Shown here one piece after another: positions 35,217 to 44,322 of a stretch of DNA of 64,000 nucleotides. The DNA lies in assembly GCA_021771715.1 (NCBI GenBank), contig JAETOO010000008.1:85190-149189 (forward strand), written 5' to 3'. The first letter of the stretch is position 1, and every line of letters starts with the position of its first letter. Below the pieces are notes generated by a model, which searched no databases, had not been told where the DNA came from, and saw nothing but the letters and a program-made list of their open reading frames with translations. Made by a program: the position numbers and the translations under genes. Origin of the DNA: Oscillospiraceae bacterium (GTDB taxonomy: Bacteria > Bacillota > Clostridia > Lachnospirales > Lachnospiraceae).

Positions 35217-36227
35217 TCACTCATTCCAGTTGACCGTGCTGCCCAGCTCTCCGACGAGATTCTGCTCCATGACCATCCGGACCGCCTCCGGGTCCTCGTA
35301 CTGTCCGAGCGCCCACATCAGCTTGGTGATCGCGGCCTCCGTCGTCATGTTGCCGGTCTCGATGACACCGCACGAGAGCACCTGGCGGCCGACCTCGTAG
35401 ACCGTAAAGTCGCTGCCCTCGTAGAGACACTGGCTGCCGACCGCCACGGTCATCCCCGCATCCACCGCGCGCCGGATCGCCTCTGTGAGATTCCGCCTCG
35501 AAAACGGCAGGCCGCCCAGCCCGAAGCCCTCGACGTAGACGCCGCGCACGCCCAGCTCCTGCAGCCTCCCGAAAATGTCCGGGTTCAGCCCCGGGAACAG
35601 TTTCAGCAGAAACACATCCGTGCTGAAGCGGGCCTGCAGTCTGCATACCCCCAGCTGCCGCCCTGACAGCGACGGGTTGATCAGCAGGCCGCCGCTGTTG
35701 ATCCGCGCCGCGTACGGGCAGTCGATGCTCTCAAATGCGTCAAAGCTCCGCGTCCGCACCTTGCTCGCACGCGTCCCCAGGATGATCTTCCGGTTGAACG
35801 CGACGTAGACGCCGGGGCAATGGCTCGCCGCCATGTGGAGCGCCGCGCGGCAGTTCTCCGTCGCGTCGGCGATCGGATTCTCGATCGACACCTGGCTGCC
35901 CGTCAGCACGACCGGGATCTCGATTCGCTGCAGCGCGTACGAGAGCGCCGCAGCCGTGTAGGCGAGCGTATCGGTCCCGTGGATCACGACGATCCCGTCG
36001 TACGCCTTTCGCCGCTCATAGATCCTCCCGGCGAGCTGCGCCCACTCCTCCGGCTGCATGTTGGAGCTGTCCAGCATGAACAGCTCCTCCTCGTCAATCT
36101 CAAAGCCCTCCGTCAGCCCCGCGATCCGGTCCAGAATGTCATTCCCGTGCAGTCCCGGCGCGAGCCCCTTCTCACTGTGCGAGGACGCCAGCGTGCCCCC
36201 GGTACTCAGCATCAATATTCGACCCAT
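35217..36227 (-). CDS. ansA: L-asparaginase, type I
   Basis: A 336-residue cytoplasmic-type asparaginase hydrolysing asparagine to aspartate and ammonia. The two catalytic Thr motifs are intact: TGGTLAS (residues 9-15) and HGTDTLAY (83-90), with the substrate loop LDSSNMQP at 52-59. No signal peptide is present. The ATG at 36227 follows CAGGAGG. It precedes the efflux operon by 137 bp; a link between them is not evident. Confidence 0.95.
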   Translation of the reverse strand: MGRILMLSTGGTLASSHSEKGLAPGLHGNDILDRIAGLTEGFEIDEEELFMLDSSNMQPEEWAQLAGRIYERRKAYDGIVVIHGTDTLAYTAAALSYALQRIEIPVVLTGSQVSIENPIADATENCRAALHMAASHCPGVYVAFNRKIILGTRASKVRTRSFDAFESIDCPYAARINSGGLLINPSLSGRQLGVCRLQARFSTDVFLLKLFPGLNPDIFGRLQELGVRGVYVEGFGLGGLPFSRRNLTEAIRRAVDAGMTVAVGSQCLYEGSDFTVYEVGRQVLSCGVIETGNMTTEAAITKLMWALGQYEDPEAVRMVMEQNLVGELGSTVNWNE

Positions 36228-36383
36228 ATTCAGCAGTTGCCTCCTGTCTGTTTTTTCATCCGTGCCGGAATCCGGCAGACCTATTCTATCATCTTACCTG
36301 AAATAAAAAAAGCCCGCATAGGAAGAATTAAGCCTGATTTGAGCGTCGCGCTTCTGATCACTGCCATGCGTAATTATGCGCGT

Positions 36384-36427
36384 AAAAAATAGCCGTCCTG
36401 CCCGCGCAAAGCTGACGACTATTTTTT
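36384..36427. terminator. Bidirectional terminator between GH27 and asparaginase genes
   Basis: AAAAAATAGCCGTC and GACGACTATTTTTT form a stem with A/U-tracts at both ends. On the minus strand it serves the GH27 gene ending at 36450. Confidence 0.85.
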
Positions 36428-36449
36428 CGTAAAAGATACCCTGGAACGC

Positions 36450-37760
36450 TTACCTCGCCGGTGTCAATTTCACCAGCTTCACGTCATGTGTTCCGATCTG
36501 CGCAGTCAACGCGCACGACTCCTGGCCGCACGGTTCGCCACTCCAGAGGTCTGTCACCTCCTGCACTCCGGCGAGGCCGAGCTTCTCAAAGCTGACGGTG
36601 TACGTCTCCGGCCAGCCTGCCACGTTGAACATCGCGACGTACTGCTCCCCGTGCTCACCCTCCGCCTGCCAGACGATCAGGCCGCCTGCGCGGAGCACCT
36701 GGTGCGCGCCGTGGCTGTGCTTCGTCAGGCCGAGCACCGCGTCGTTCGTGAGCAGGCTCATCGTCCAGTCGTCCGCATCGGTCAGCTCGCAGCCGAGCAT
36801 CAGCGGGGACCGGAAGATACACCAGAGGGAAAACAGCGTCCGCTGCTCTGCCTTTGTCAATCTTGTCTGCCGCTCGGAGAGGCCGTGCTCACAGCCGCGG
36901 ATCGAGATGTGGCCGATCGGGATCATGTCGCAGTCCGGATAGCAGCCCTCCGACACGTACGGGCTCCAACAATCGCAGCGCGTAAACATTTCCATGATAT
37001 TCTCCCAGGAGTCCCAGAGGTCATTTGTGATCCGCCACATGTTTGCATGTTTCCGCAGATGCTCTGCCTGCTCGACCATCGCCGGTCCCGGAGAGAGGCT
37101 CAGCACGATCGCGCGCCCGCTGCGGTCGATTGCCCGGCGCAGCAGCTCGATCTCATCTCCGCCGTACTGCAGCGTGTTCTCGTTCCCCGGCTGCCCGTAC
37201 TTGACGCAGATGTCATCCACCTTGATAAAATCCACACCCCAGGACGCGTACAGCTCGATCAGCGAGTCGTAGTATTCCTGCGCGCCCGGCTTTGTCGCGT
37301 CCACGCCGTACATGTCTGTGTTCCAGCAGCAGATCGAGGCCGGATGCGCCACCTGGCGCGCCGTGTACGTGGTTCCCTTGACCGGCGTATTCTGGTGCAC
37401 CGCCTGGCGCGGGATGCCGCGCATGATGTGGATGCCGAATTTCAATCCGAGGCTGTGCACATACTCCGCGATCGGCCCGAAGCCCTTCCCGTCTGCCGCC
37501 GAGGGAAACCGGTTCGGCGCCGGAATCACACGCCCGTACTCATCCATGCACAGATCCGCAAAGCTGCGGTAGTGACTCGAGTCCGCGGTCGGCTCATACC
37601 ACTGGATATCGCACACGATATACTCCCAGCCATGCTCCCGCAGGTGATTGGCCACAAACTCCGCGTTCTGTCTCAGTTCCTTCTCCGTCACCGCCGCCCC
37701 GTAACAGTCCCAGCTGTTCCAGCCCATCGGCGGATACGGTGCAAATGCATTCTTATCCAT
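36450..37760 (-). CDS. Glycoside hydrolase family 27 alpha-galactosidase-like enzyme
   Basis: A 436-residue (beta/alpha)8 enzyme. The GH27 entry block PPMGWNSWDCYG, the nucleophile region VDFIKVDDIC (Asp182) and the probable acid/base in WRITNDLWDSW (Asp247) are present, followed by the beta-sandwich tail. No signal peptide is seen, so the substrate is likely imported first. Substrate is probably an alpha-galactoside, but beta-L-arabinopyranosidase and alpha-N-acetylgalactosaminidase are also in the family. The start at 37760 (MDKNAFAPYP) has AAAGGAAG upstream. It lies 68 bp after the GH4 gene. Confidence 0.88.
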   Translation of the reverse strand: MDKNAFAPYPPMGWNSWDCYGAAVTEKELRQNAEFVANHLREHGWEYIVCDIQWYEPTADSSHYRSFADLCMDEYGRVIPAPNRFPSAADGKGFGPIAEYVHSLGLKFGIHIMRGIPRQAVHQNTPVKGTTYTARQVAHPASICCWNTDMYGVDATKPGAQEYYDSLIELYASWGVDFIKVDDICVKYGQPGNENTLQYGGDEIELLRRAIDRSGRAIVLSLSPGPAMVEQAEHLRKHANMWRITNDLWDSWENIMEMFTRCDCWSPYVSEGCYPDCDMIPIGHISIRGCEHGLSERQTRLTKAEQRTLFSLWCIFRSPLMLGCELTDADDWTMSLLTNDAVLGLTKHSHGAHQVLRAGGLIVWQAEGEHGEQYVAMFNVAGWPETYTVSFEKLGLAGVQEVTDLWSGEPCGQESCALTAQIGTHDVKLVKLTPAR

Positions 37761-37828
37761 ATCGAATTGACTCTTCCTTTCTGTTATCCGCACAGCACAC
37801 ACCGCACTTGGAGATGCAGGCCAGCACA

Positions 37829-39292
37829 TTACGCCGTGATCTTGCGCGCCGCGCGCTCCGCTGCGACCTCCTCGGGCGTCTTCTCGTGCAGCCGCACCGC
37901 GCCGTGGTAGTCCTTCGTCGGGATCAGCTCGTCGTTCGCGAGGTGCTCCTTCGCCGCGGCGATCGCCTCCTTGTACTGCGGCAGCCACTCCTCCTCGGCC
38001 ACCAGCATCTCATCAATCATCTGCCAGACCTCCGGCGGGTTGCAGACCGCCCCAGTCAGCGGGTCCATCAGCGCCGCCTGCTTCAGCAGATTCACATCTC
38101 CTGCGACTGCGGCCTCGACCGCCAGCTTCTGCACCCAGATCGACTGCGAGCAGACCGCCGCGCAGCCAAGCGGCAGATCGCCGACCTTCGGCACGCTGAT
38201 TCCATTGCCGTCCACGTAGCACGGCACCTCGACCACCGACTCATACGGGAGGTTCGTGATGCAGCCCTCGTTCATGACATTGAAATGGCCGCGGTACTTC
38301 CTCCCGGTCTCGAGCGACTCAATAATGTAGGAGCAGTGCTCATTGCCGCGCTCCGAGCCGTCCAGCTTTTTCGGCTCCTCCTGCAGAATCTTCGGATAAT
38401 CCGTGTCGAACCAGTTGCGCTCCTCGCGCGTCACGCGCAGATAGCCGCCCGTCTCGCCGTTGATCCAGTTGTCGAGGTTGATCCAGTCCTTGATCTCCTC
38501 CGGCCTCTTGCGATACCAGGACACATACTCGGAGAGATGGCCGTTTGACTCGGTCGAGTAGTAGCCGAACCGCTTCAGGATGTCGATCCGCACTTTCTCC
38601 TCCTCGGAAAAACGCGCGTGCGCCTCAAAGCCCGGCAGGAGCTTCGGCAGCATGTCCTCGCCGTTGTGCTTCACGGCGATGTACCACGTCTGGTGGTTGA
38701 TCCCGGCGCAGGTGATGTCGAGCTCCTCCCTCGGGATCCCGAGCACCTCGGCGATCTGCGTCTCGCCGTGGATCTCGCCGTGGCACAAGCCGATCGTGCG
38801 CACCTTGCCGTACTTGTTGCACGCCCAGGTCGCCATCGCGTTCGGGTTCGAGTAATTCAGCATGATCGCGCCCGGCTCCGCCACCTCGCGGATATCCTTG
38901 CAGAAATCGAGCAGCGCCGCGATCACGCGCTGGCCGTACATGATGCCGCCGGTGCATAAGGTGTCGCCGACGCACTGGTCGACGCCGTATTTGAGCGGAA
39001 TCTCGACGTCCTTCTCGAAGCCCTCGAGGCCGCCGATGCGGACACAGTTCACGATGTACCGCGCATTTTTAAAGGCCTCCCTGCGGTCCGTCGTCGCCTG
39101 GATCGTGATCGGGATGTTGTTCGCGTCGAGATCACGCTGGCAGAGCGCGCGCGTGCGCTCCAGATTCGTCGCATTGATGTCGGTAAACGAGATCTCAATG
39201 TCGTGAAATTCCGGCACGGACACGATGTCCGTGAACAGGGTGCGCGCAAAGACGAGGCTCCCCGCGCCGATAAAAGATACCTTGAAGCTCAT
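37829..39292 (-). CDS. Glycoside hydrolase family 4 enzyme with CHG active-site motif
   Basis: A 487-residue NAD- and Mn-dependent glycosidase. The N-terminal Rossmann motif is FIGAGSLVFAR (7-17), the metal site is Cys170-His171 with His200 (INHQTWY), and the base-binding loop is NYSNPNA (146-152). The motif after Cys-His is CHGEIHG, which in GH4 classification falls in the CHG group (alpha-glucuronidases) rather than CHS (alpha-galactosidases) or CHE (alpha-glucosidases). GGAGG lies before the ATG at 39292. An AraC gene is divergent, and GH27 follows. Confidence 0.87.
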   Translation of the reverse strand: MSFKVSFIGAGSLVFARTLFTDIVSVPEFHDIEISFTDINATNLERTRALCQRDLDANNIPITIQATTDRREAFKNARYIVNCVRIGGLEGFEKDVEIPLKYGVDQCVGDTLCTGGIMYGQRVIAALLDFCKDIREVAEPGAIMLNYSNPNAMATWACNKYGKVRTIGLCHGEIHGETQIAEVLGIPREELDITCAGINHQTWYIAVKHNGEDMLPKLLPGFEAHARFSEEEKVRIDILKRFGYYSTESNGHLSEYVSWYRKRPEEIKDWINLDNWINGETGGYLRVTREERNWFDTDYPKILQEEPKKLDGSERGNEHCSYIIESLETGRKYRGHFNVMNEGCITNLPYESVVEVPCYVDGNGISVPKVGDLPLGCAAVCSQSIWVQKLAVEAAVAGDVNLLKQAALMDPLTGAVCNPPEVWQMIDEMLVAEEEWLPQYKEAIAAAKEHLANDELIPTKDYHGAVRLHEKTPEEVAAERAARKITA

Positions 39293-39404
39293 AGCCGTTC
39301 CTCCATTTCTTTTCTGTTGCCGCAGCAATTCCCGGCCGCAGATGTGTTGACTTTGATTTTGCTTTGTTTCTAATTGGGATGATTCTGTCTGCGTTGTATT
39401 TTTG

Positions 39405-39436
39405 ATTATAAAAGATTTCCAGGAACACATGGAAAT
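39405..39436 (-). promoter_or_regulatory. GH4-GH27 promoter with operator-like palindrome
   Basis: On the minus strand TATAAT (39405-39410) has no recognisable -35 at 17 bp. Instead an inverted repeat ATTTCCA/TGGAAAT (39415-39436) covers the -35 position, suggesting an activator-dependent promoter. The 318-bp gap 39293-39610 holds no gene. Confidence 0.55.
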
Positions 39437-39610
39437 GAATGAACACAGAAGGATGCAAATGCAAGATATTGTCGCATTTAATTTTTTGTGGTAAGATGGA
39501 TGCGCAGCAGTTTGAACTTCCTGAGTTCTAATCTTTCTTGTGCTGCTGTGATGACAGGAGAAGAATAACTGCATTGAATGACGATACGAATAAGAACGGA
39601 GCTGTAACGC

Positions 39611-40540
39611 ATGAAAAATTCGCCCATCTGCCAGGACACCGCAATCCAGATCACGGCCTACTACGCCCTCTCCCTGCCGGAGTATCACATGCCGATGCAC
39701 GCGCATCCAAGCTGTGAAATTATGTATGTGACGAGCGGCGGCTGCACGGTGTACTGCGGCGATGAGAGGCTGCCGCTCGGCGCAAATCAGTTTATCTTTC
39801 TCCCGGGAGGCCTTCCGCACCGGCTCGAGATCGAGGCAGGGCATCCGTGCGCAATCCTGAACCTGGAGTTCCGCCGCCAGGAGGGACCGGGCACGATTCC
39901 TCTCGCGGAGCTCGCCTCGCGTTGCCCGGAGGCCGCCGAGCTGCTTTGGTCTACCGGCACCTTCCTCCTCGCCGACGATCTGCGGAACCTGGGTTATGCA
40001 ATGAAAGATCTTATCTCGCAGCTCCAGCAGGAGAAGGAGGACTCCGCCTATCTTCTGCAGCTTCTCTTCTACCGTACCATGCTCGAGCTCGCCTACTGTG
40101 CCCGCCACGACCGCCAGACGGCCGGACTGCTCTATCTGAAAAAGGCCTGCTCCTACATCGAGCAGAACCTGCTCGAGCCGCTCTCCGTCCCCGACATCGC
40201 CGCCCACGCCGGAGTCAACAAGTCGTACCTGCAGCTTCTCTTTTCGCAGTTTCTGGGCTGCCCGGTGGGCAAGTACATCACGCAGAAACGGATGGAGCAG
40301 GCCGCCTTCCTGCTCACCAACAGCTCGCTTGGCATCACAGATGTCGCGTTCTCCTCCGGCTACAACAGCCGGCAGCATTTCGCGCACACCTTTGCGTGCT
40401 GCTACCACATGAGCCCCTCCGCATACCGCAAGCTCCACGCGCGCACCCTCGTCCCGGACACCGAAGGGGCGCAGCTGCTGCTGGATGCGGACGGCCAGAC
40501 ACGGCGGCTCGCGATGAACGCCGAGAATGGCGGATCGTGA
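39611..40540 (+). CDS. AraC family regulator of the GH4-GH27 locus
   Basis: A 309-residue regulator with a cupin sensor (YHMPMHAHPSCEIMYVTSGGCTVYCGDERLPLG, GGLPHRLEIEAG) and a C-terminal AraC helix-turn-helix pair (LSVPDIAAHAGVNKSYLQLLFSQFLGCPVGKYI, GITDVAFSSGYNSRQHFAHTFACCYHMSPSAYRK). It is divergent from the glycoside hydrolase pair and shares their upstream region, so it very likely senses their substrate. Its ATG at 39611 follows GGAG. Confidence 0.9.
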   Translation: MKNSPICQDTAIQITAYYALSLPEYHMPMHAHPSCEIMYVTSGGCTVYCGDERLPLGANQFIFLPGGLPHRLEIEAGHPCAILNLEFRRQEGPGTIPLAELASRCPEAAELLWSTGTFLLADDLRNLGYAMKDLISQLQQEKEDSAYLLQLLFYRTMLELAYCARHDRQTAGLLYLKKACSYIEQNLLEPLSVPDIAAHAGVNKSYLQLLFSQFLGCPVGKYITQKRMEQAAFLLTNSSLGITDVAFSSGYNSRQHFAHTFACCYHMSPSAYRKLHARTLVPDTEGAQLLLDADGQTRRLAMNAENGGS

Positions 40541-40557
40541 AAACGCTTTCCTGACGC

Positions 40558-41811
40558 CTACAAATCCAGACTGTTTGGATTCAGAAGAAAATCCATAATC
40601 CCCATTACTACGATGCCTTGCTCATTGCGCCATAGCTTGATCCGATCCTTTACTACAATGATTTTCTTAAAGGAATCTCCGATATTTACCAGAGATTTTT
40701 GCTCCTGCTGCATTTTCTCGCTGTCAGGAATTGCAAAGGCAGACTGAATATAATACCTCTGATTCCCGCAGTTACAGACAAAATCAACCTCCAACCGCTT
40801 TCGTACAGCCTTCCCGTCCGCCCCTCTCTCCGAATGTTCCACAACTCCGACATCCACGTTGAATCCACGGATAAGCAGTTCATTATAGATAATATTCTCC
40901 ATGATGTGGTTTTCTTCCTGCTGCCGGAAATTGAGCTGAGCATTCCGAAGACCCACATCTGTAAAATAGTACTTGAAGGGAGAAGCAATATATTTTTTCC
41001 CTTTGATGTCATAGCGCTCAGCTTTACTAATGAAGAATGCGTCCAGCAAATATCCGATATATGCTCCTATGGTTTTGTCACTTACCTGGATTCCATTGGT
41101 GCCAAACGTATTCGCCAGCTTCGTTGGATTCGTCAGAGAACCTACTGCCGATGCCAGAATGCTGATCATCGCCGCCATTACACTGTCCCCGCGCAAATTA
41201 TGACGGTCTTCTATATCTTTCAGATACAATTCCTTGCACAGGTCGATCAGATACCTGGATTTCAGCTCATCGGTTTTTCTGCTTAAAATCAGCGGCAACC
41301 CGCCGTAGGTGTAATAGTCCATCCAAGCATCATATTTATCGCCTGGATAGGCGGATACATATTCGGCAAAAGACAGTGGGTAAACCCGAACCTCATCTCC
41401 ACGGCCACGAAATTCTGTCAGCACATCAGAGGAAAGAAATTTGGAATTGCTGCCTGTCACATAAATATCCAGGTTCTCACGTCTGTTCAGGCCATTGAGT
41501 ACACCTTCAAAACCCTTGCAGAGCTGAACTTCATCCAAAAACACATACCACTGACCTTCATCGGTTATTTGCTGTCTGATATACGCGCTTAATTTTTTGC
41601 TGTCGCGCAGTTCCTCATAATCGTCATCATCTAAAGGAACGGTAATAATCCTGGACGCCTCCACTCCTGAATCCAACAGGTATTGGTAAAACAGCTTAAA
41701 CAGTAAATAAGATTTCCCACATCTGCGAATACCTGTAATAACCTTGATCAGGCCATTTTCTTTCCGCTCAATCAGACGGTTCAAATAGATATCTCGTTTG
41801 ATCGATTCCAT
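40558..41811 (-). CDS. AAA+ ATPase with DUF4143 domain
   Basis: A 417-residue archaeal-type ATPase with Walker A GIRRCGKS (about 27-34), Walker B YVFLDEVQ and sensor YVTGSNSKF, then the DUF4143 region ending in a PD-(D/E)XK-like fold (LEVDFVCNCGNQRYYIQSAFAI). The family is widespread in gut bacteria and of unknown role, with suggestions of DNA or toxin-antitoxin links. The gene is lower in GC than its neighbours. The ATG at 41811 follows AAGGAGG. It has its own strong promoter and an operator-like palindrome. Confidence 0.9.
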   Translation of the reverse strand: MESIKRDIYLNRLIERKENGLIKVITGIRRCGKSYLLFKLFYQYLLDSGVEASRIITVPLDDDDYEELRDSKKLSAYIRQQITDEGQWYVFLDEVQLCKGFEGVLNGLNRRENLDIYVTGSNSKFLSSDVLTEFRGRGDEVRVYPLSFAEYVSAYPGDKYDAWMDYYTYGGLPLILSRKTDELKSRYLIDLCKELYLKDIEDRHNLRGDSVMAAMISILASAVGSLTNPTKLANTFGTNGIQVSDKTIGAYIGYLLDAFFISKAERYDIKGKKYIASPFKYYFTDVGLRNAQLNFRQQEENHIMENIIYNELLIRGFNVDVGVVEHSERGADGKAVRKRLEVDFVCNCGNQRYYIQSAFAIPDSEKMQQEQKSLVNIGDSFKKIIVVKDRIKLWRNEQGIVVMGIMDFLLNPNSLDL

Positions 41812-41826
41812 ATCGCCCTCCTTACT

Positions 41827-41893
41827 ACGGGAATTTGTATATTGTCGCAATTTCCCGTAATTGAATTATAGCGACATCCCTTGGAAAAGTCAA
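41827..41893 (-). promoter_or_regulatory. Promoter and operator-like palindrome of the DUF4143 gene
   Basis: TTGACT (41888-41893) and TATAAT (41865-41870) are spaced by 17 bp on the minus strand. Immediately downstream, ACGGGAA and TTCCCGT (41827-41858) form a 7-bp inverted repeat around the start site. Confidence 0.75.
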
Positions 41894-41904
41894 TCAAAAG
41901 CCGC

Positions 41905-42690
41905 TCAGGCGATGTCTTTCTTTGTATAATACAGGAATGCAAACGCGATCCCCGCAGCGCCGTACGCCATCCCGGCCGCGAGATAGCCTGCGTGCAGCGC
42001 GCCGTCCGCGACGATCTGCGCGCCGTCCGTGTAGCCGAACGGGGTGATGTACTTCAGGAACCTTGCCTTCTCTGTCAGGTTCGCCGCGAGGTTCAGGAAG
42101 TAGCACAGCGCCGCGATGCCCAGTCCGAGCCCGGCGCCTCCGCGGCGGAGGGCGGCGGAGATGCCGAAGGTCACGGCGGCAAGCTCCAGCTGCATAAGGA
42201 AATAGCCCGCAAACAGAAGCGCCATCGTACCCACAGGCGCCTCCTCCCCGATCGCCAGAACACTGCCCGCTGTGACTGCGACTGCGGCTCCGTTCAGGAT
42301 CACGAGCTGGACGACGATTGCGAGCAGCTTTTCCAGAACGATCCGCGTCCTTGTGACGGGATGGGTCAGGAGAAACTCGGCCGTGCGCCCCTTCTCCTCC
42401 TTGCACAGCATCTGGCTCGCGGTCAGCGCCGCGTAGAACGCTCCGCCAAGCCCGAGCACGTTCCCGCACTCCACACAGAAGAAGCCCGTAAACTCGCCGA
42501 AATTCAGTTTGTCCATCCCAAATGCCGCGGAGAACACTCCCATATTGGCGAACAGGTTTCCGATCACCTTCATGTCCGCGGCCATCTCCGGGAAAATCAG
42601 GATGCAGACCGCCAGCATGACGGCCACCGCCGCAGTCCAGATGGCAAGAGACGCTCTCCCCTGCCTCAATTCATGTCTCAGAATGACCAT
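41905..42690 (-). CDS. ABC-2 type transporter permease
   Basis: A 261-residue permease with about six membrane helices and the conserved large extracytoplasmic region of ABC-2 subunits (LNFGEFTGFFCVECGNVLGLGGAFYAAL, EEKGRTAEFLLTHPVTRTRIVLEKLLA). The latter cytoplasmic segment is the coupling helix region of this family. Its start lies inside the 3' end of the ATPase gene (20 bp overlap) with AGGAGGG upstream. Export substrate is unknown. Confidence 0.88.
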   Translation of the reverse strand: MVILRHELRQGRASLAIWTAAVAVMLAVCILIFPEMAADMKVIGNLFANMGVFSAAFGMDKLNFGEFTGFFCVECGNVLGLGGAFYAALTASQMLCKEEKGRTAEFLLTHPVTRTRIVLEKLLAIVVQLVILNGAAVAVTAGSVLAIGEEAPVGTMALLFAGYFLMQLELAAVTFGISAALRRGGAGLGLGIAALCYFLNLAANLTEKARFLKYITPFGYTDGAQIVADGALHAGYLAAGMAYGAAGIAFAFLYYTKKDIA

Positions 42691-43561
42691 GCGCTCCCTC
42701 CTCATAATAGTGCCAGAGCACCTCCTCCAGGTCCGGCTCCGTGATCGTGACATCCGTGAGCGGAAGATCCGCCAGCGTCCGAAGCAGGTGATCCGGCCTG
42801 CCGTCGTACAGAAAGCTGACGCCGTCCTCCAGCTGCCGGACATCCCTGATCCGCTCCATCCCGGGCGCTTCCCGGACCCCCTTCACCGTCACACGCCTCG
42901 CATCCGTGTGGCCGATCCGGTCCACGCGGTCGCCAACCAGCAGCCGTCCGTCCCGGAGCACCACCGCGTGGGTACAGTACCGCTGCACCTCCGAGAGCAC
43001 GTGGGAGGAGAGAAACACCGTCGCGCCCTCCCGGTTTCGCTCCGCCAGCAGCGCGAAAAACTCCTTCTGGATCAGCGGGTCCAGGCCGCTTGTCGGCTCA
43101 TCCATGAGGTAGAGCTCCGGCCTGTGCTGCATGGCGCAGACAATCCCGACTTTCTTCCGGTTGCCCAGGGAGAGCTCCTCCACCTTTTTCGACGGGTCAA
43201 GCTCCAGCCGTTCGCACAGCCGTCCCGCCTCCCTGGCGCAGTCTCTCCCGCGCAGCCCGGCGGACAGCCGCAGGATCTCCCTCACCCGCATTCCATCGTA
43301 GAACACGGTCTCTGACGGGAGGTAGCCGATCCGGGAGAGCAGCTCCGTCCCGTGCGCCCGGACGTCCTGTCCGAAGAGCTCTGCCGTCCCGCTCGTCGCC
43401 GTGATCAGCCCCAGAAGAATCCGCATCGTGGTGCTCTTCCCCGCCCCGTTCGGGCCGATGAAGCCGCAGAATTCGCCCTCCTCCACTGACAGGCTCACAT
43501 CCTCAATTCCCCTGTTCTTCCCGTAATATTTCGTCAGCTGCCGCGTCTGTATCGCCTGCAT
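42671..43561 (-). CDS. ABC transporter ATPase, multidrug/antimicrobial type
   Basis: A 296-residue ATPase with Walker A GPNGAGKST, signature LSLGNRKKVGI, Walker B LYLMDEPTSGLDPL and switch SSHVLSE, plus the C-terminal regulatory extension typical of drug and bacteriocin exporters. The ATG at 43561 follows GGGGGAGG and lies inside the 3' end of the TetR gene (59 bp overlap). Together with the permease it forms a self-contained exporter. Confidence 0.92.
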   Translation of the reverse strand: MQAIQTRQLTKYYGKNRGIEDVSLSVEEGEFCGFIGPNGAGKSTTMRILLGLITATSGTAELFGQDVRAHGTELLSRIGYLPSETVFYDGMRVREILRLSAGLRGRDCAREAGRLCERLELDPSKKVEELSLGNRKKVGIVCAMQHRPELYLMDEPTSGLDPLIQKEFFALLAERNREGATVFLSSHVLSEVQRYCTHAVVLRDGRLLVGDRVDRIGHTDARRVTVKGVREAPGMERIRDVRQLEDGVSFLYDGRPDHLLRTLADLPLTDVTITEPDLEEVLWHYYEEGAHGHSET

Positions 43562-44177
43562 CCGCCTCCCCCTTTCTCTGATAAACAGACTTCCAAAACT
43601 GCAGAAGCTTCCGGAAATCCCGCTCCATTTTCTCCACATCCAGCTCGCCCTTCTGCACCATCTCCCACAGGTAGCCCTCCGACGCCCAGTATATCTCGCG
43701 GTACATCATCCGAAGATCCAGCCCCGGGACGAAGCTCCCGGGATCGATCCTCGCGATCGCTCCGGCCGCCTTCCGGTCAAAATGTCTCCGGTAGCTCTCC
43801 TGGACTTCCCCGACAATCTCCGCATCCTTCTCATAAAACGCCTTGACCGCGAAAAACGCCATGTGCGGATATTCCTGTATGATCCGGAATTTCGCCATCA
43901 TCCCGCGCTCCATCATGACAAACAGGTCGCCCGGCTCATAGCACCGGTACTCGGTCAGATACCGCAGCGTGATGTCCGCCGCCTCCTCCCAGAGGAAGAG
44001 GTACAGCTCCCGCTTATTGCGGAAGTAAAAAAACAGCAGCGACTTGCTGATCCCTGCCTCGGCGGCGATTTCCGACATCGGGCTCTTCTTGTACGAATTC
44101 TGCGCAAAGACGCGGAATCCTGCGTTGATGATCCTCTGCTGCTTTTCTTTCGGCAGCTGAAAAAACTTTTCATTCAT
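43503..44177 (-). CDS. TetR family repressor of the ABC-2 exporter
   Basis: A 224-residue regulator. The helix-turn-helix is in GFRVFAQNSYKKSPMSEIAAEAGISKSLLFFYFRNKRELY; the remainder is a ligand-binding helical domain. Its start is ATG 44177, spaced about 7 bp from GAGGTG. The 3' end overlaps the ATPase gene, so regulator and transporter form one transcription unit controlled by the palindrome at 44201-44230. Confidence 0.9.
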   Translation of the reverse strand: MNEKFFQLPKEKQQRIINAGFRVFAQNSYKKSPMSEIAAEAGISKSLLFFYFRNKRELYLFLWEEAADITLRYLTEYRCYEPGDLFVMMERGMMAKFRIIQEYPHMAFFAVKAFYEKDAEIVGEVQESYRRHFDRKAAGAIARIDPGSFVPGLDLRMMYREIYWASEGYLWEMVQKGELDVEKMERDFRKLLQFWKSVYQRKGEADAGDTDAAADEILREEQGN

Positions 44178-44200
44178 CCCCATCACCTCACTGACCGCAC

Positions 44201-44230
44201 CGGTCAACTCTCATTATACCCTGTTGACCG
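44201..44230 (-). promoter_or_regulatory. TetR operator over the exporter promoter
   Basis: A perfect 8-bp inverted repeat CGGTCAAC/GTTGACCG with a 14-bp centre. On the minus strand the -10 box TATAAT (44213-44218) lies in the centre, so repressor binding would block RNA polymerase directly. It is 23 bp upstream of the TetR start codon. Confidence 0.85.
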
Positions 44231-44322
44231 TTTTTGAGAAGACCCATTTTCTACATGAAACGGATCTCTGCTGTCGGACATCGCAGAATTTCTGAACGAT
44301 CCCCAATATCCCAGAAAAAAAT

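Noticed and set aside
39293..40438. Extension of the GH4 reading frame upstream to 40438.
   Set aside because: It runs antisense through the AraC gene and the divergent promoter; family homology and the GGAGG site place the start at 39292.
40538..40551. TGAAAACGCTTTCC, one mismatch from a catabolite-responsive element.
   Set aside because: It overlaps the stop codon of the AraC gene and lies between two converging gene ends, so it is not positioned to control a promoter.
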